From contig NZ_BAABJQ010000026.1 in NCBI RefSeq assembly GCF_039543385.1, positions 67,661 through 131,660 of the forward strand: a stretch of DNA of 64,000 nt. The letters are read 5' to 3'. A model generated the notes under the pieces. That model was not told the origin of the DNA and made no database searches. It saw only the letters and a list, made by a program, of their open reading frames with translations. Source of the DNA: Rugosimonospora acidiphila (GTDB lineage Bacteria > Actinomycetota > Actinomycetes > Mycobacteriales > Micromonosporaceae). Position numbers and translations under genes: made by a program. Numbering within the stretch: position 1 is the first letter of the stretch; the number at the start of each line of letters is the position of its first letter. Shown here piece by piece: positions 49,451-57,046 of the stretch.

Positions 49451-51019
49451 ATGAACGGCGCGGAATCTCTGATGCGTACCCTCGCTGACGCGGGAATCGA
49501 GGTCTGCTTCGGCAACCCGGGTACGACCGAGCTGAAGCTGGTCGGGGCGCTGGACACGGAGCCCCGGATGCGTGGCGTTCTCGCCCTGTTCGAGGGCGTG
49601 GTCACCGGTGCGGCGGACGGGTACGCGCGGATGGCCGGCAAGCCCGCCGCGACGATGCTGCATCTCGGGCCGGGCCTCGGCCATGGCCTGTCGAACCTGC
49701 ACAACGCCCGGCGGGCCAACTCGCCGATGGTGAACATCGTCGGCGACCACCCGACGCACCACAAGTCCTACGATCCGCCGCTGGAATCGGACCTCGACAC
49801 CGTCGCCCGCTCGCTGGGGGGACCCATCCGCCGCCCCGCGAACGTCGCCGGCGTGAGTCAGGACGCGGTCTCGGCGATCGCCGACGCCCTCGAACCACCC
49901 GGCCAGATCGCCACCCTGATCATGCCCGCCGACGTTTCATGGTCCGATGGCGTGGCCGCCGACGGCGACGGGGACCGTCCGATGGTGCTCGCCCGACCGG
50001 TGTCGACGGTCAAACCCGCGGTGGTGAAGCGGATCGCCGAGGTGCTGCGCGGCGGGGACGAGACAGCGCTGATCATCGGCGGCCCGGCGGGACGGGCGGC
50101 GGGACTGTGCGCGGCGAGCCGGATCGCCGCGGCCACCGGCGCCCGAGTCTTCCTGGAGCTGCACTCGAGCCGGGTGGAGCACGGGGCGGGGCTGCCCTCG
50201 TTCCCGCACCTCGGCATGTTCCCCGAGCGGGTCCTGCACCAGCTCGACGGGGTACGGCACGTGATCGTCGCCGGCACGCCCGTGCCGATGGCCTTCTTCG
50301 CCTACCCCGACAAGCCGAGCTGCCTGGTCCCCGAGGGCGCGCGGGCCCACGTCCTCGCGGAGGTCGGCGAGGACGCGACCGAGGCGTTGACCGCGCTCGC
50401 CGGCCTGGTCGCCCCCGACCGCCAGCCGGAGGTCAACGAGCCGGGCCGCCCGGCGATGCCGACCGGCCCGCTCACCATCACGACCTGGCCGGCGGTGATC
50501 GGCGCCCTCCTGCCGGAGAACGCGATTGTCGTCGACGAGACCATCAGCTCCGGCGCGGGGCTGCACGCCGCCGTCGCCGGCGCGCCGCGGCACGACATGC
50601 TGCAGCCCTGCGGCGGCGCGATGGGCGAGGGGATGCCGCTCGCGGTCGGTGCCGCGATCGCCGCGCCGCACCGGCCGGTGGTCGTCCTGGAGGCCGACGG
50701 CTGCGCCGTCTACACCCTCTCCGCGCTGTGGACCCAGGCCCGGGAGCGGCTGAACATCACCAACGTGATCCTGAACAACCGCTCCTACGCGACGCTGCGG
50801 GATGAGTGGGAGCACCTCGGCACCGACCAGTCGGATCCGCACAGCAACCCACTGCTGGACCTCGGCCACCCGGACCTCGACTTCGCCGCGCTCGCCCGCG
50901 GGTTCGGCGTGGCGGCCAGCCGCGCCACCACCGCCGAAGAGTTGGCCGAACAGTTCAACCAGGCGATCGCCGAGCCGGGCCCGCACCTGATCGAGGCGGT
51001 CATCCCGCCCATCCGATAA
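49451..51019 (+). CDS. Thiamine-diphosphate enzyme, acetolactate synthase/benzoylformate decarboxylase-like
   Basis: 522 residues with the three-domain ThDP fold. The PYR domain opens with CFGNPGTTELKLVGAL and contains the conserved Glu E48 in ALFEGVVTGAADGYARM. A central domain spans about 190-330. The PP domain holds GGAMGEGMPLAVGAAIA and the Mg/ThDP motif LEADGCAVYTLSALWTQARE ending in NVILNN. GDG is replaced by ADG, which also occurs in this subfamily. Such enzymes decarboxylate or ligate 2-keto acids; HLGPGLGHGLSNLHNARRAN matches orphan synthase-like proteins near biosynthetic or degradative genes. No partner regulatory subunit is present, so a branched-chain acetolactate synthase role is unlikely. 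Confidence 0.9.
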   Translation: MNGAESLMRTLADAGIEVCFGNPGTTELKLVGALDTEPRMRGVLALFEGVVTGAADGYARMAGKPAATMLHLGPGLGHGLSNLHNARRANSPMVNIVGDHPTHHKSYDPPLESDLDTVARSLGGPIRRPANVAGVSQDAVSAIADALEPPGQIATLIMPADVSWSDGVAADGDGDRPMVLARPVSTVKPAVVKRIAEVLRGGDETALIIGGPAGRAAGLCAASRIAAATGARVFLELHSSRVEHGAGLPSFPHLGMFPERVLHQLDGVRHVIVAGTPVPMAFFAYPDKPSCLVPEGARAHVLAEVGEDATEALTALAGLVAPDRQPEVNEPGRPAMPTGPLTITTWPAVIGALLPENAIVVDETISSGAGLHAAVAGAPRHDMLQPCGGAMGEGMPLAVGAAIAAPHRPVVVLEADGCAVYTLSALWTQARERLNITNVILNNRSYATLRDEWEHLGTDQSDPHSNPLLDLGHPDLDFAALARGFGVAASRATTAEELAEQFNQAIAEPGPHLIEAVIPPIR

Positions 51020-51053
51020 CGCCCGGGGTCTCGGTTCGCCGTCACCGACGCGG

Positions 51054-51671
51054 TCAGAAGAGGTAGCCGGAGTCGGTGACCCGGAGGGTCTGGATCCTGG
51101 TGCCCGCCGCGCAGCGCAGGCCGGTGTCCTTGCCGAACGGCACCACCGCCACCTCGGGGATCGCGCCGTCGCAGCTGAGCTTCTCCGAGCTGCCGGCGTA
51201 GTCCTCGGCCCAGGCGTCGAGCACGGCGGAGGCCAGTATGAGCCCCTGAAGCTGGGTGATCTTCATGGTGTACAGGGGGTCGGCGGAGCCTCCGATCGTC
51301 ACGTCGAACGGCACCGTCACGCCGTCCACCTCCCCACCGCACCGGAAGGTCTTGGTGGTGCCGTCGAAGACCAGCGCGTCGGCACAGTCCGGCTCCACGG
51401 CGACCTGCTGGCCGGTCTGCCCGCGCAGGTCGATGGCCATCTCGGACCGAAGCTGACCCAACGGTGTGGCCGGCGGCGGTGACGAAGTGTAGGACGGTGT
51501 CGGTAGGCCGGTCGGGGGTGGGGAATAGGTGGGACCGGGGGAGACTGGCACGGGGTCGTAATCGTTGGGTAGGGCGGTCGGCCTGTCATCGGTGGCGCTG
51601 CTGGCGACGCAGGCGCAGCAGGCGAGCAGAGTTCCCGTTGCTGTCGCCGCCAAGCGGGTCGCGAGGGTCAT
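51054..51671 (-). CDS. Putative lipoprotein with DUF4333-like domain
   Basis: 205 residues. The N-terminus MTLATRLAATATGTLLACC contains a lipobox-like LLAC, so the mature protein probably begins with a lipidated Cys at about residue 18. A Pro/Ser/Tyr linker (about 30-70) follows, as in surface lipoproteins. Residues about 80-130 (EPDCADALVFDGTTKTFRCG, then DGVTVPFDVTIGG) have the two-Cys pattern of DUF4333-type domains. A second pair of Cys lies near KLSCDGAIPEV and GLRCAAGTRI. The likely location is the outer face of the cytoplasmic membrane; function unknown. The ATG at 51671 is chosen; longer starts up to 51923 are Arg-rich. Confidence 0.8.
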   Translation of the reverse strand: MTLATRLAATATGTLLACCACVASSATDDRPTALPNDYDPVPVSPGPTYSPPPTGLPTPSYTSSPPPATPLGQLRSEMAIDLRGQTGQQVAVEPDCADALVFDGTTKTFRCGGEVDGVTVPFDVTIGGSADPLYTMKITQLQGLILASAVLDAWAEDYAGSSEKLSCDGAIPEVAVVPFGKDTGLRCAAGTRIQTLRVTDSGYLF

Positions 51672-52038
51672 GACGCCGACCCCCGCTCGGCGTCTCGAAC
51701 CGCGTCGGCGACCCGCCTTGCGGCCCACCGCTTCCGTGATCCACATGGGACCAATCATCCGCCGGTGGGCCCTGCACCATGAGCCCTCGACCACTCCCTC
51801 GCGGAGGCGATCGTGCGTACAGCCGGGCCCGCCCCGGGGCGGCGTCGGCCGACCGGCGGCGGCATCGGTGGTGCTGGTCGTCGTGGCCATCGGGGAGCCG
51901 ATAGTCAGACGTGTCGGGGTCAACCCCTATTCCGGCGTCAGGGGTGCCTCGTGGAATTTCCCGGTATCCCGTGTTGACCACGCCGGGCAGAGTGGAGCCA
52001 CGAGACGAGCGGCGCGAGCCCGGCGATCGGAGAACTCC
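51672..52038. promoter_or_regulatory. Divergent intergenic region
   Basis: 367 bases between the lipoprotein gene and a small plus-strand frame. A GGGGT-CA-ACCCC inverted repeat lies at 51916-51927 and an AT-richer patch around 51940-51975. No gene recognised. Confidence 0.35.
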
Positions 52039-52236
52039 ATGAAGGTGCCCACCGGCGCGGACCTGTGGCGCTCGGTACGGGTGGGCCTCGCGCTGCTCGC
52101 CCTGGCCAGCACCGCCCGCGCCAGCCTGGCGTCCGCCTATGCCGCACCCGCCGACGCCACACCCGCCGACGGTGCCCCCGCCGGCGACCGGTCGCGCGAG
52201 GGACGGCCCGCCCCGGTGGCGACGCCGCAGTGGTGA
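52039..52236 (+). CDS. Small putative secreted peptide, 65 aa
   Basis: ATG at 52039 with GGAG six bases upstream. MKVPTGADLWRSVRVGLALL, then ALASTARASLASAYAAPADA, looks like a signal peptide followed by an Ala/Pro/Asp-rich tail without Cys. There is no recognisable family, and the frame ends in a tandem repeat region. It could be a real exported peptide or a chance frame in GC-rich DNA. Confidence 0.35.
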   Translation: MKVPTGADLWRSVRVGLALLALASTARASLASAYAAPADATPADGAPAGDRSREGRPAPVATPQW

Positions 52237-52266
52237 CGTCTCGGTGGTGACGTCTCGGTGGTGACG
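52231..52266. repeat. 14-bp tandem repeat, 2.5 copies
   Basis: TGGTGACGTCTCGG at 52231-52244 and 52245-52258, with the first eight bases again at 52259-52266. The first copy includes the stop of the small frame. Confidence 0.85.
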
Positions 52267-52297
52267 CCGCGCTGCCTACGGCTGCTCGGGCGTCGGT

Positions 52298-52630
52298 CTA
52301 CGGCGCGGCCCGCTTGTCGGCCGCCAGAATGCTGTCGAGCAGGCCGGGGAAGCGCCCGTCGAGGTCGGCCAGGCGCAGCGTGGTCCACCGCCGGTTGCCC
52401 TCTTCGCGCTGGTGAATGAGTCCGGCCTCGCGCAGCACCCGGAAATGGTGGGTGAGCGTCGAGGGTGCGACGTCCACCGGGAACGTGCCGCACGCGCGTT
52501 CGGGATCGGTGCGCAGGGTGCGCACGATCGTCATGCGCGTGCGATCCGCCAGCGCGTGCAGGACGTCCAGCAGGTCGTAGTCCCGGGCGTCCGGGTGGAC
52601 CAGCGCCGCCCTGCGCTGCGATCGTGGCAT
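52298..52630 (-). CDS. ArsR-family winged-helix regulator
   Basis: 110 residues. DVLHALADRTRMTIVRTLRT is the ArsR opening, APSTLTHHFRVLREAGLIHQ the recognition helix, and REEGNRRWTTLRLADLDGRF the wing. There is one Cys only (RACGTFPVDV), so classical metal sensing through paired Cys is unlikely; a thiol or ligand sensor is more plausible. ATG at 52630 with GAGAGGT upstream. It diverges from a quinone-oxidoreductase gene, with 79 bases between the two starts that contain palindromes, the usual arrangement for a regulator controlling both genes. Confidence 0.9.
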   Translation of the reverse strand: MPRSQRRAALVHPDARDYDLLDVLHALADRTRMTIVRTLRTDPERACGTFPVDVAPSTLTHHFRVLREAGLIHQREEGNRRWTTLRLADLDGRFPGLLDSILAADKRAAP

Positions 52631-52652
52631 CGCGCACCTCTCTTTCGATGAC

Positions 52653-52696
52653 TATCGTACGTGCGCTACTGTCTGCGTCGTACGACGAATATCGTA
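52653..52696. promoter_or_regulatory. Palindromic operator region between arsR-type and oxidoreductase genes
   Basis: Direct repeats TATCGTA at 52653-52659 and 52690-52696 flank a perfect 12-bp palindrome CGTCGTACGACG (52676-52687). GTACGACGAAT (52680-52690) recurs with one change in the TetR/monooxygenase intergenic region at 54936-54946. Confidence 0.55.
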
Positions 52697-52709
52697 GAAG
52701 GTGGGATCG

Positions 52710-53699
52710 ATGCGCGCGCTGGTGATGAGCGCCCCGTCACAGGGGCCGGAGCTCACGAGGGTCGAGAAGCTGTCCGAGCCGCGTCCGGCGCCGGGGCAGG
52801 TGAGCATCGAGGTGACCCACGCCGGCATCAACTTCATGGACGTGATGGCCCGACGCGGCGATGTCGGGTACGCGTCGGCCTGGCCGTACGTGCCGGGGAT
52901 GGAGGTCGCCGGCACGGTGCGCGAACTCGGCGACGGGGTGACCGGACTCGCCGTCGGCCAGCGGGTGGCGGCCCTCATTCGCAGCGGCGGCGGGCTGGCC
53001 GAGGTGGCCGTGGCTGAGGCGTCGCTGACGGTACCGCTGCCGGGCGCGGTCGCGTCCCCCGTCGCCGCCGCCGCGCCGCTGATGCTGTCCACCGCGTTGC
53101 TGCTGCTGACCGACGCGGCCCGGTTCCGGCCGGGGGAGACCGTGCTGATGCACTCGGCCGGCGGCGGGGTGGGTTCCGCCGTCGCGGGGCTGGTGCCGTT
53201 GCTCGGTGGCGGGTCGCGCATCGGCGTGGTCGGCCGCGCGAACAAGGTCGCGGGAGCGCGGGACGCCGGCTGGGACAGCGTGCTGGTACGCGGCGACGAC
53301 CTGGCCGCGCGGGCGAGGGAGGTGGCCGGTGGCGGGGTGGACGTGATCCTGGATCCGTCGGGTACCGGCATGCTCGACGTCGACCTCGAGGTTGCCGCGC
53401 CCGGCGCGCGGATCGTGCTGTTCGGCAACGCCGGCGGCGGTCGGCCGGAGCCGCTACCGGCGCTGGGGCGGCTCATCGGCGGCAACGTCGCGCTGGCCGG
53501 GTTCAGCTTCACCCGGCTCGCCGCGACGGCGCCGCAGCGGGTCGCCTCGGCGCTGTCCCGGGTGCTCTCGCTGCTGGCCGACGGCCAACTCGCGCTGCCG
53601 GTCACCGAGGTGGGCTCGCTGGATGAGGTGCCCGCGACGCACCAGCTGCTGGCCGAGGGCCGGGGCGGCGGGAAGTACGTCGCGCGGGTGGCGCCCTGA
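52710..53699 (+). CDS. Zinc-type alcohol dehydrogenase-like quinone oxidoreductase
   Basis: 329 residues of the medium-chain dehydrogenase superfamily. MRALVMSAPSQGPELTRVEK opens the GroES-like domain; INFMDVMARRGDV and GMEVAGTVRELGDGV match quinone oxidoreductases (zeta-crystallin type), which lack catalytic zinc. The Rossmann domain has VLMHSAGGGVGSAVAGL for NADPH binding, and LFGNAGGGRPEP and ATHQLLAEGRGGGKYV close the fold. It reduces quinones or enones with NADPH. The ATG at 52710 has AAGGTGGG five bases upstream. Divergent from an ArsR-type gene, which probably represses it. Confidence 0.9.
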   Translation: MRALVMSAPSQGPELTRVEKLSEPRPAPGQVSIEVTHAGINFMDVMARRGDVGYASAWPYVPGMEVAGTVRELGDGVTGLAVGQRVAALIRSGGGLAEVAVAEASLTVPLPGAVASPVAAAAPLMLSTALLLLTDAARFRPGETVLMHSAGGGVGSAVAGLVPLLGGGSRIGVVGRANKVAGARDAGWDSVLVRGDDLAARAREVAGGGVDVILDPSGTGMLDVDLEVAAPGARIVLFGNAGGGRPEPLPALGRLIGGNVALAGFSFTRLAATAPQRVASALSRVLSLLADGQLALPVTEVGSLDEVPATHQLLAEGRGGGKYVARVAP

Positions 53700-53755
53700 C
53701 GCGTCCGGGGCCAGCGCCCCGCGCCGGTGAGGGCGGGGGCCCGACAACGTCCGCC

Positions 53756-54907
53756 TCAACCGATCCGCTCGCCGGCCAGCACGCTGGAGAAGCGCCGGAT
53801 CAGCGCCGTGTACCCGCCACCGGCCAGGCGCGCCGGCACCAGCCGGGTGGCGAGCCGCACCGGCAGCGCCGGCGGCCGGTTGGTGGTCTCCCGCGCGGCC
53901 ATCCGCGACACCCGCCGCACCCGTACCGCGCGCAGCCGCTCGTACCGGCGTAGCCGCGCGCCGGGGTCGCCGCCGCCCGCCAGGGCGCGCCGCAGCAGCC
54001 AGGCATCCTCCAGTGCCTGGTTGGCGCCCTGCGCCTGACTCGGTGGGAACGCGTGCGCGGCGTCGCCGACCAGCGTCGCGGGGCCCCGGCCCCAGGCGTC
54101 GGGCACGGCGTGCAGCACATGCGGGTAGCGGCCGAGGTCCGCGTCCGTGATGGCGCCCAGCAGTTCGGGGACCGGCGCCGCGTAGCCGGCGAACCGCCGG
54201 GCCAGCGCGGCGGCGGTCGGGCCGTCCGGCAGCGGTCCCTCGACGTCGAACCACCACTGCAGCAGCCCGTTCCCGGCCGGCATCAGCCCGACGAGCCCGG
54301 CCGGGCCGACCACCAGCAGCGCGGTCGAGCCGCCCGCCAGCCCGGGCAGGATCGGGGTGAGCCCCTGCCACGTCGTCCAGCCGACCTCGGTGGCCGGCTC
54401 GCCGCCCAGCACGCCGCGGCGCACCGCCGAGCGTTGCCCGTCGGCCCCGACCAGCACGTCGGCCGTGTGCGTGTCCCCGCACTCGTCCACGACCGTCACC
54501 GGGTGGCCGGGCGGCGCCGGCTCCACGTCGACCCGCCGCGCGGCCCGGCCGAACGCGACGGTGCCGGCGGGCAGCCGGGACGCCAGCAGTCCGATGAGTG
54601 CCTCACGGGGCACGGTCACCACCGGGAAACCGGTCCTGCGCCGCATGACCGTCAGGTCCACCCGGGCGATGGTCGGCCCGTCGGCGTGGCGGGACTCCAG
54701 CAGGTCGATGCGCCCGCCGATCGAGGCGGGCAGCGGGGTGCCCAGGCCGTCCAGCGCCGCCGCGCCGTTGCTGAAGATGGTCACTCCGGCGCCGCCGGTG
54801 CGCAGGGCGGGCGCGGCCTCGATGACGCGTACCCGGTGGCCGTCGTCGAGCAGGCCGCCGGCGAGTGCGAGGCCGCCGATGCCGGCGCCCACGACAAGTA
54901 CGTCCAC
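53756..54907 (-). CDS. FAD-dependent monooxygenase (aromatic hydroxylase family)
   Basis: 383 residues. The FAD dinucleotide motif is VVGAGIGGLALAGGLLDDGH (GxGxxG at 7-12), the DG motif is VLVGADGQRSAVRRG and the third FAD motif GDAAHAFPPSQAQGANQALE. This is the class A flavoprotein monooxygenase layout, like p-hydroxybenzoate hydroxylase and tetracycline-modifying enzymes, using NADPH and O2. The natural substrate is unknown. GTG start at 54907 immediately before DVLVVGAG. Divergent from a TetR regulator gene 58 bases away, which probably controls it. Confidence 0.92.
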   Translation of the reverse strand: MDVLVVGAGIGGLALAGGLLDDGHRVRVIEAAPALRTGGAGVTIFSNGAAALDGLGTPLPASIGGRIDLLESRHADGPTIARVDLTVMRRRTGFPVVTVPREALIGLLASRLPAGTVAFGRAARRVDVEPAPPGHPVTVVDECGDTHTADVLVGADGQRSAVRRGVLGGEPATEVGWTTWQGLTPILPGLAGGSTALLVVGPAGLVGLMPAGNGLLQWWFDVEGPLPDGPTAAALARRFAGYAAPVPELLGAITDADLGRYPHVLHAVPDAWGRGPATLVGDAAHAFPPSQAQGANQALEDAWLLRRALAGGGDPGARLRRYERLRAVRVRRVSRMAARETTNRPPALPVRLATRLVPARLAGGGYTALIRRFSSVLAGERIG

Positions 54908-54935
54908 AGTGGACTCCTATTCCACTACGATCGTT

Positions 54936-54959
54936 GTACTACGAATGCTGCCATAGAAT
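54936..54959 (+). promoter_or_regulatory. Shared operator word and -10 box before the TetR gene
   Basis: GTACTACGAAT (54936-54946) nearly repeats the GTACGACGAAT of the oxidoreductase promoter. TAGAAT (54954-54959) is a good -10 hexamer six bases before the GTG at 54966, so the tetR transcript is probably leaderless. Confidence 0.5.
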
Positions 54960-54965
54960 GCGGTC

Positions 54966-55556
54966 GTGCCGCCATCCAATGACCGTCGCCGGGCCGACCT
55001 GGCCGACGCCGCCATCGCCCTGCTCGCCGAGGTCGGCGTGCACGGGGTGACCCACCGCGCGGTCGACACCCGGGCCGGCCTGCCCGCGGGTACCACCTCC
55101 AACTACTTCCGCAGCCGGGAGGCGCTGCTCGTGGCGGCGGCGCGGCGCGTGGTCGAGCTGCATCACGCGGACATGACCCACGCCGCGGTCGGGTACGTGC
55201 CCGGCGGCGACTCCCGCGAGCGGGTCATCGAGCTGATCGCCGGCTCGCTGCTGCTCGCCGCGACCGCGCGGCGGGACCGCTACCTCGCCGTCTTCGAGCT
55301 GCGGTTGGAGAGCCTTCGGCGGCCGGTCCTCGCGGAGACCCTCGACGGGCTGATGGAGGCGGCGGAGCGCTTCACCGCCGGCTACCACGAGTCGCTGCGG
55401 CTCGACCTTCCGCCGTCGGCCGTGCCGCAGCTCATGGTGCTCTACGGCGGTGCGCTGTTCACGCTGGTCAGCGCGCCGCCCGGCTCGGTCACCGAGGCGG
55501 CCACCCGCGCGCTGGCCACCGCCATCGTGCACGGCGCGCTGGGGCAGGATGGCTGA
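54966..55556 (+). CDS. TetR-family regulator
   Basis: 196 residues. The N-terminal helix-turn-helix is VGVHGVTHRAVDTRAGLPAG followed by TTSNYFRSREALL (residues about 20-55), the conserved TetR layout. The C-terminal ligand domain is about 80-190 with LYGGALFTLVSAPPGSV near the end. It is divergent from the FAD monooxygenase gene and probably represses it in the absence of an aromatic or polyketide-like ligand. The start is GTG at 54966, with no ribosome-binding site but a -10 box at leaderless distance. Its stop overlaps the next gene by eight bases. Confidence 0.92.
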   Translation: MPPSNDRRRADLADAAIALLAEVGVHGVTHRAVDTRAGLPAGTTSNYFRSREALLVAAARRVVELHHADMTHAAVGYVPGGDSRERVIELIAGSLLLAATARRDRYLAVFELRLESLRRPVLAETLDGLMEAAERFTAGYHESLRLDLPPSAVPQLMVLYGGALFTLVSAPPGSVTEAATRALATAIVHGALGQDG

Positions 55557-56415
55557 GGTGCAGACCTGCCGCGAACTCATCACCCCCGGGCCCGCCGAGG
55601 AGCTGGCCGCCCTGCTCGACCTCGAGGTGCCCGGGGCGCTGCGTGACGGGTTCCTACCGCCGCTGTGGCACTGGGTCTACCTGCTCGACCGGCCGCGCCA
55701 GGATGAGCTCGGCGCCGACGGGCACCCGCTGCGCGGCGTCCCCGCCCCGCCCGGCCCCGGCTGGCTGCGCATGTTCGCCGGCGGCCGGGTCACCGCGTAC
55801 CGCGCCGTGCGGGTCGGTCGCGCCGCCACCCGTACCAGCGAGGTGGCGCGCACCGTCGAGAAGTCCGGCCGGTCCGGCCCGCTGACGTTCGTGACGGTGC
55901 GCAGCCGCATCGAGCAGGACGGCGCCGTGGCGGTCGTCGACGAGCAGGACATCGTGTACCGGCCGCCGGGCTCGCGCCCGCCCACCGCTGCGCCCACCGT
56001 CCCGGCCGGCGGGGCCGTCCCGGGCCCGAACGGCGCGGATCCGAACGGCGGCTCCCGGGCGCGCGGCGCTTCGGTGCGCGGCACTCTGGAGTTCGACGTC
56101 GACCCGGTGGTGCTGTTCCGGTTCTCCGCGCTCACCCACAACGCCCATCGCATCCACTACGACCTCGGCTACACCACCGGCGAGGGCTACCCGGATCTGG
56201 TCGTGCACGGGCCGCTGCAGGCCCTGCTGCTGGGCGAGCTGATCCGCCGGCTGGGCGTGGACCCGCTTGGCAGGGCGTTCTCGTACCGGCTGGTCGGGCC
56301 CGCGTACGGGGCGCAGCGGCTGTCCGTCGCGGCCACCGGCGACGGCCCCGACCTGCGCGTGGAGGTCCGGGACGGGGCCGGCCGGGTGACCGCGACGGGC
56401 GCCCTGGCGGCCTGA
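55549..56415 (+). CDS. FAS1-like/MaoC-type hot-dog dehydratase (HTD2-like)
   Basis: 288 residues, two hot-dog halves. The N-terminal half (about 5-140) includes GFLPPLWHWVYLLDRPRQDE and RMFAGGRVTAYRAVRVGR, as in HTD2 and mesaconyl-CoA hydratases. A Gly/Pro/Ala linker spans about 140-175. The C-terminal half carries the hydratase-2 motif FSALTHNAHRIHYDLGY with the conserved Asn/His, then YPDLVVHGPLQALLLGEL. These enzymes hydrate or dehydrate acyl-CoA or acyl-ACP thioesters. The ATG at 55549 lies inside the end of the TetR gene, so the two are co-transcribed. Confidence 0.88.
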   Translation: MAEVQTCRELITPGPAEELAALLDLEVPGALRDGFLPPLWHWVYLLDRPRQDELGADGHPLRGVPAPPGPGWLRMFAGGRVTAYRAVRVGRAATRTSEVARTVEKSGRSGPLTFVTVRSRIEQDGAVAVVDEQDIVYRPPGSRPPTAAPTVPAGGAVPGPNGADPNGGSRARGASVRGTLEFDVDPVVLFRFSALTHNAHRIHYDLGYTTGEGYPDLVVHGPLQALLLGELIRRLGVDPLGRAFSYRLVGPAYGAQRLSVAATGDGPDLRVEVRDGAGRVTATGALAA

Positions 56416-56524
56416 CCCACCCCACGCCCGCGTCTGGTAGAAATACCGGCACGGATGGCCGGTGCGCGTGGGGCGCGCCCCACGGTCGGCGTCCGCGAGC
56501 CGTCGGGGGCGGAGGTCGAGTGGC

Positions 56525-57046
56525 GTGGACGCGGAGAACACCGCGTGGCAGCGGCGCAGCGCGGTGCGGGTGGTGCCCGGGGTCGCGCCCCGCAAGCTGG
56601 CGAAGGTCCCCTTCGTCGAGCTGGCGGACGGCCGGCTGCAGGGCGTGGTGTCCAGCGGGTCGGACGTCGAGCGGGTGTACGTGTCGTCGATGAGCGCCGG
56701 CGAGCACGTGTACCACTGCAGCACCAACAACAACCGGCCGTGCGGCGGGCTGCGCGGGCAGCCGTGCAACCACCTGCAGGCGCTCGTCGACGAGGCCGTG
56801 CTGCAGTACGGGGTGCCGCGTGTGGCCCGGTACCTGCGCGTCGAGGCGGGTGACGAGGTGACCACCGGAGCCGGGCTCATGGCGCTGCTGCTGGACGGCC
56901 GGCACGAGCCCTCACCGGCGGCGGTCGTGTTCAGCCGGTTCCTGCGCCACCTGGCATACCTGGAACTGCCCGAGACCACCGAGCCCATCCCCGAACTGCA
57001 CTGGTTCCCGGCCGGCGGGATGGCCGGCGCCGGGACGGTGAGCTGA
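56525..57046 (+). CDS. SWIM-like zinc-finger protein, first gene of the MoxR-VWA operon
   Basis: 173 residues. HCSTNNNRPCGGLRGQPCNH places C65, C73, C81 and H83 in a SWIM-like C-x7-C-x7-C-x-H arrangement, the first spacing being longer than the canonical CxC. Zinc SWIM domains bind nucleic acid or proteins, and SWIM genes are often the first gene of MoxR-VWA clusters. The C-terminal region (about 120-170) is helical. GTG at 56525 has GGAGG nine bases upstream. Its stop TGA shares a base with the next ATG, so translation is coupled through the operon. Confidence 0.85.
   Translation: MDAENTAWQRRSAVRVVPGVAPRKLAKVPFVELADGRLQGVVSSGSDVERVYVSSMSAGEHVYHCSTNNNRPCGGLRGQPCNHLQALVDEAVLQYGVPRVARYLRVEAGDEVTTGAGLMALLLDGRHEPSPAAVVFSRFLRHLAYLELPETTEPIPELHWFPAGGMAGAGTVS

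Noticed and set aside
50690..50775. Degenerate thiamine-diphosphate motif (ADG instead of GDG) as a sign of inactivity
   Set aside because: ADG with the following YTLSALWTQARE occurs in this subfamily and the catalytic Glu48 is present, so the enzyme is probably active.
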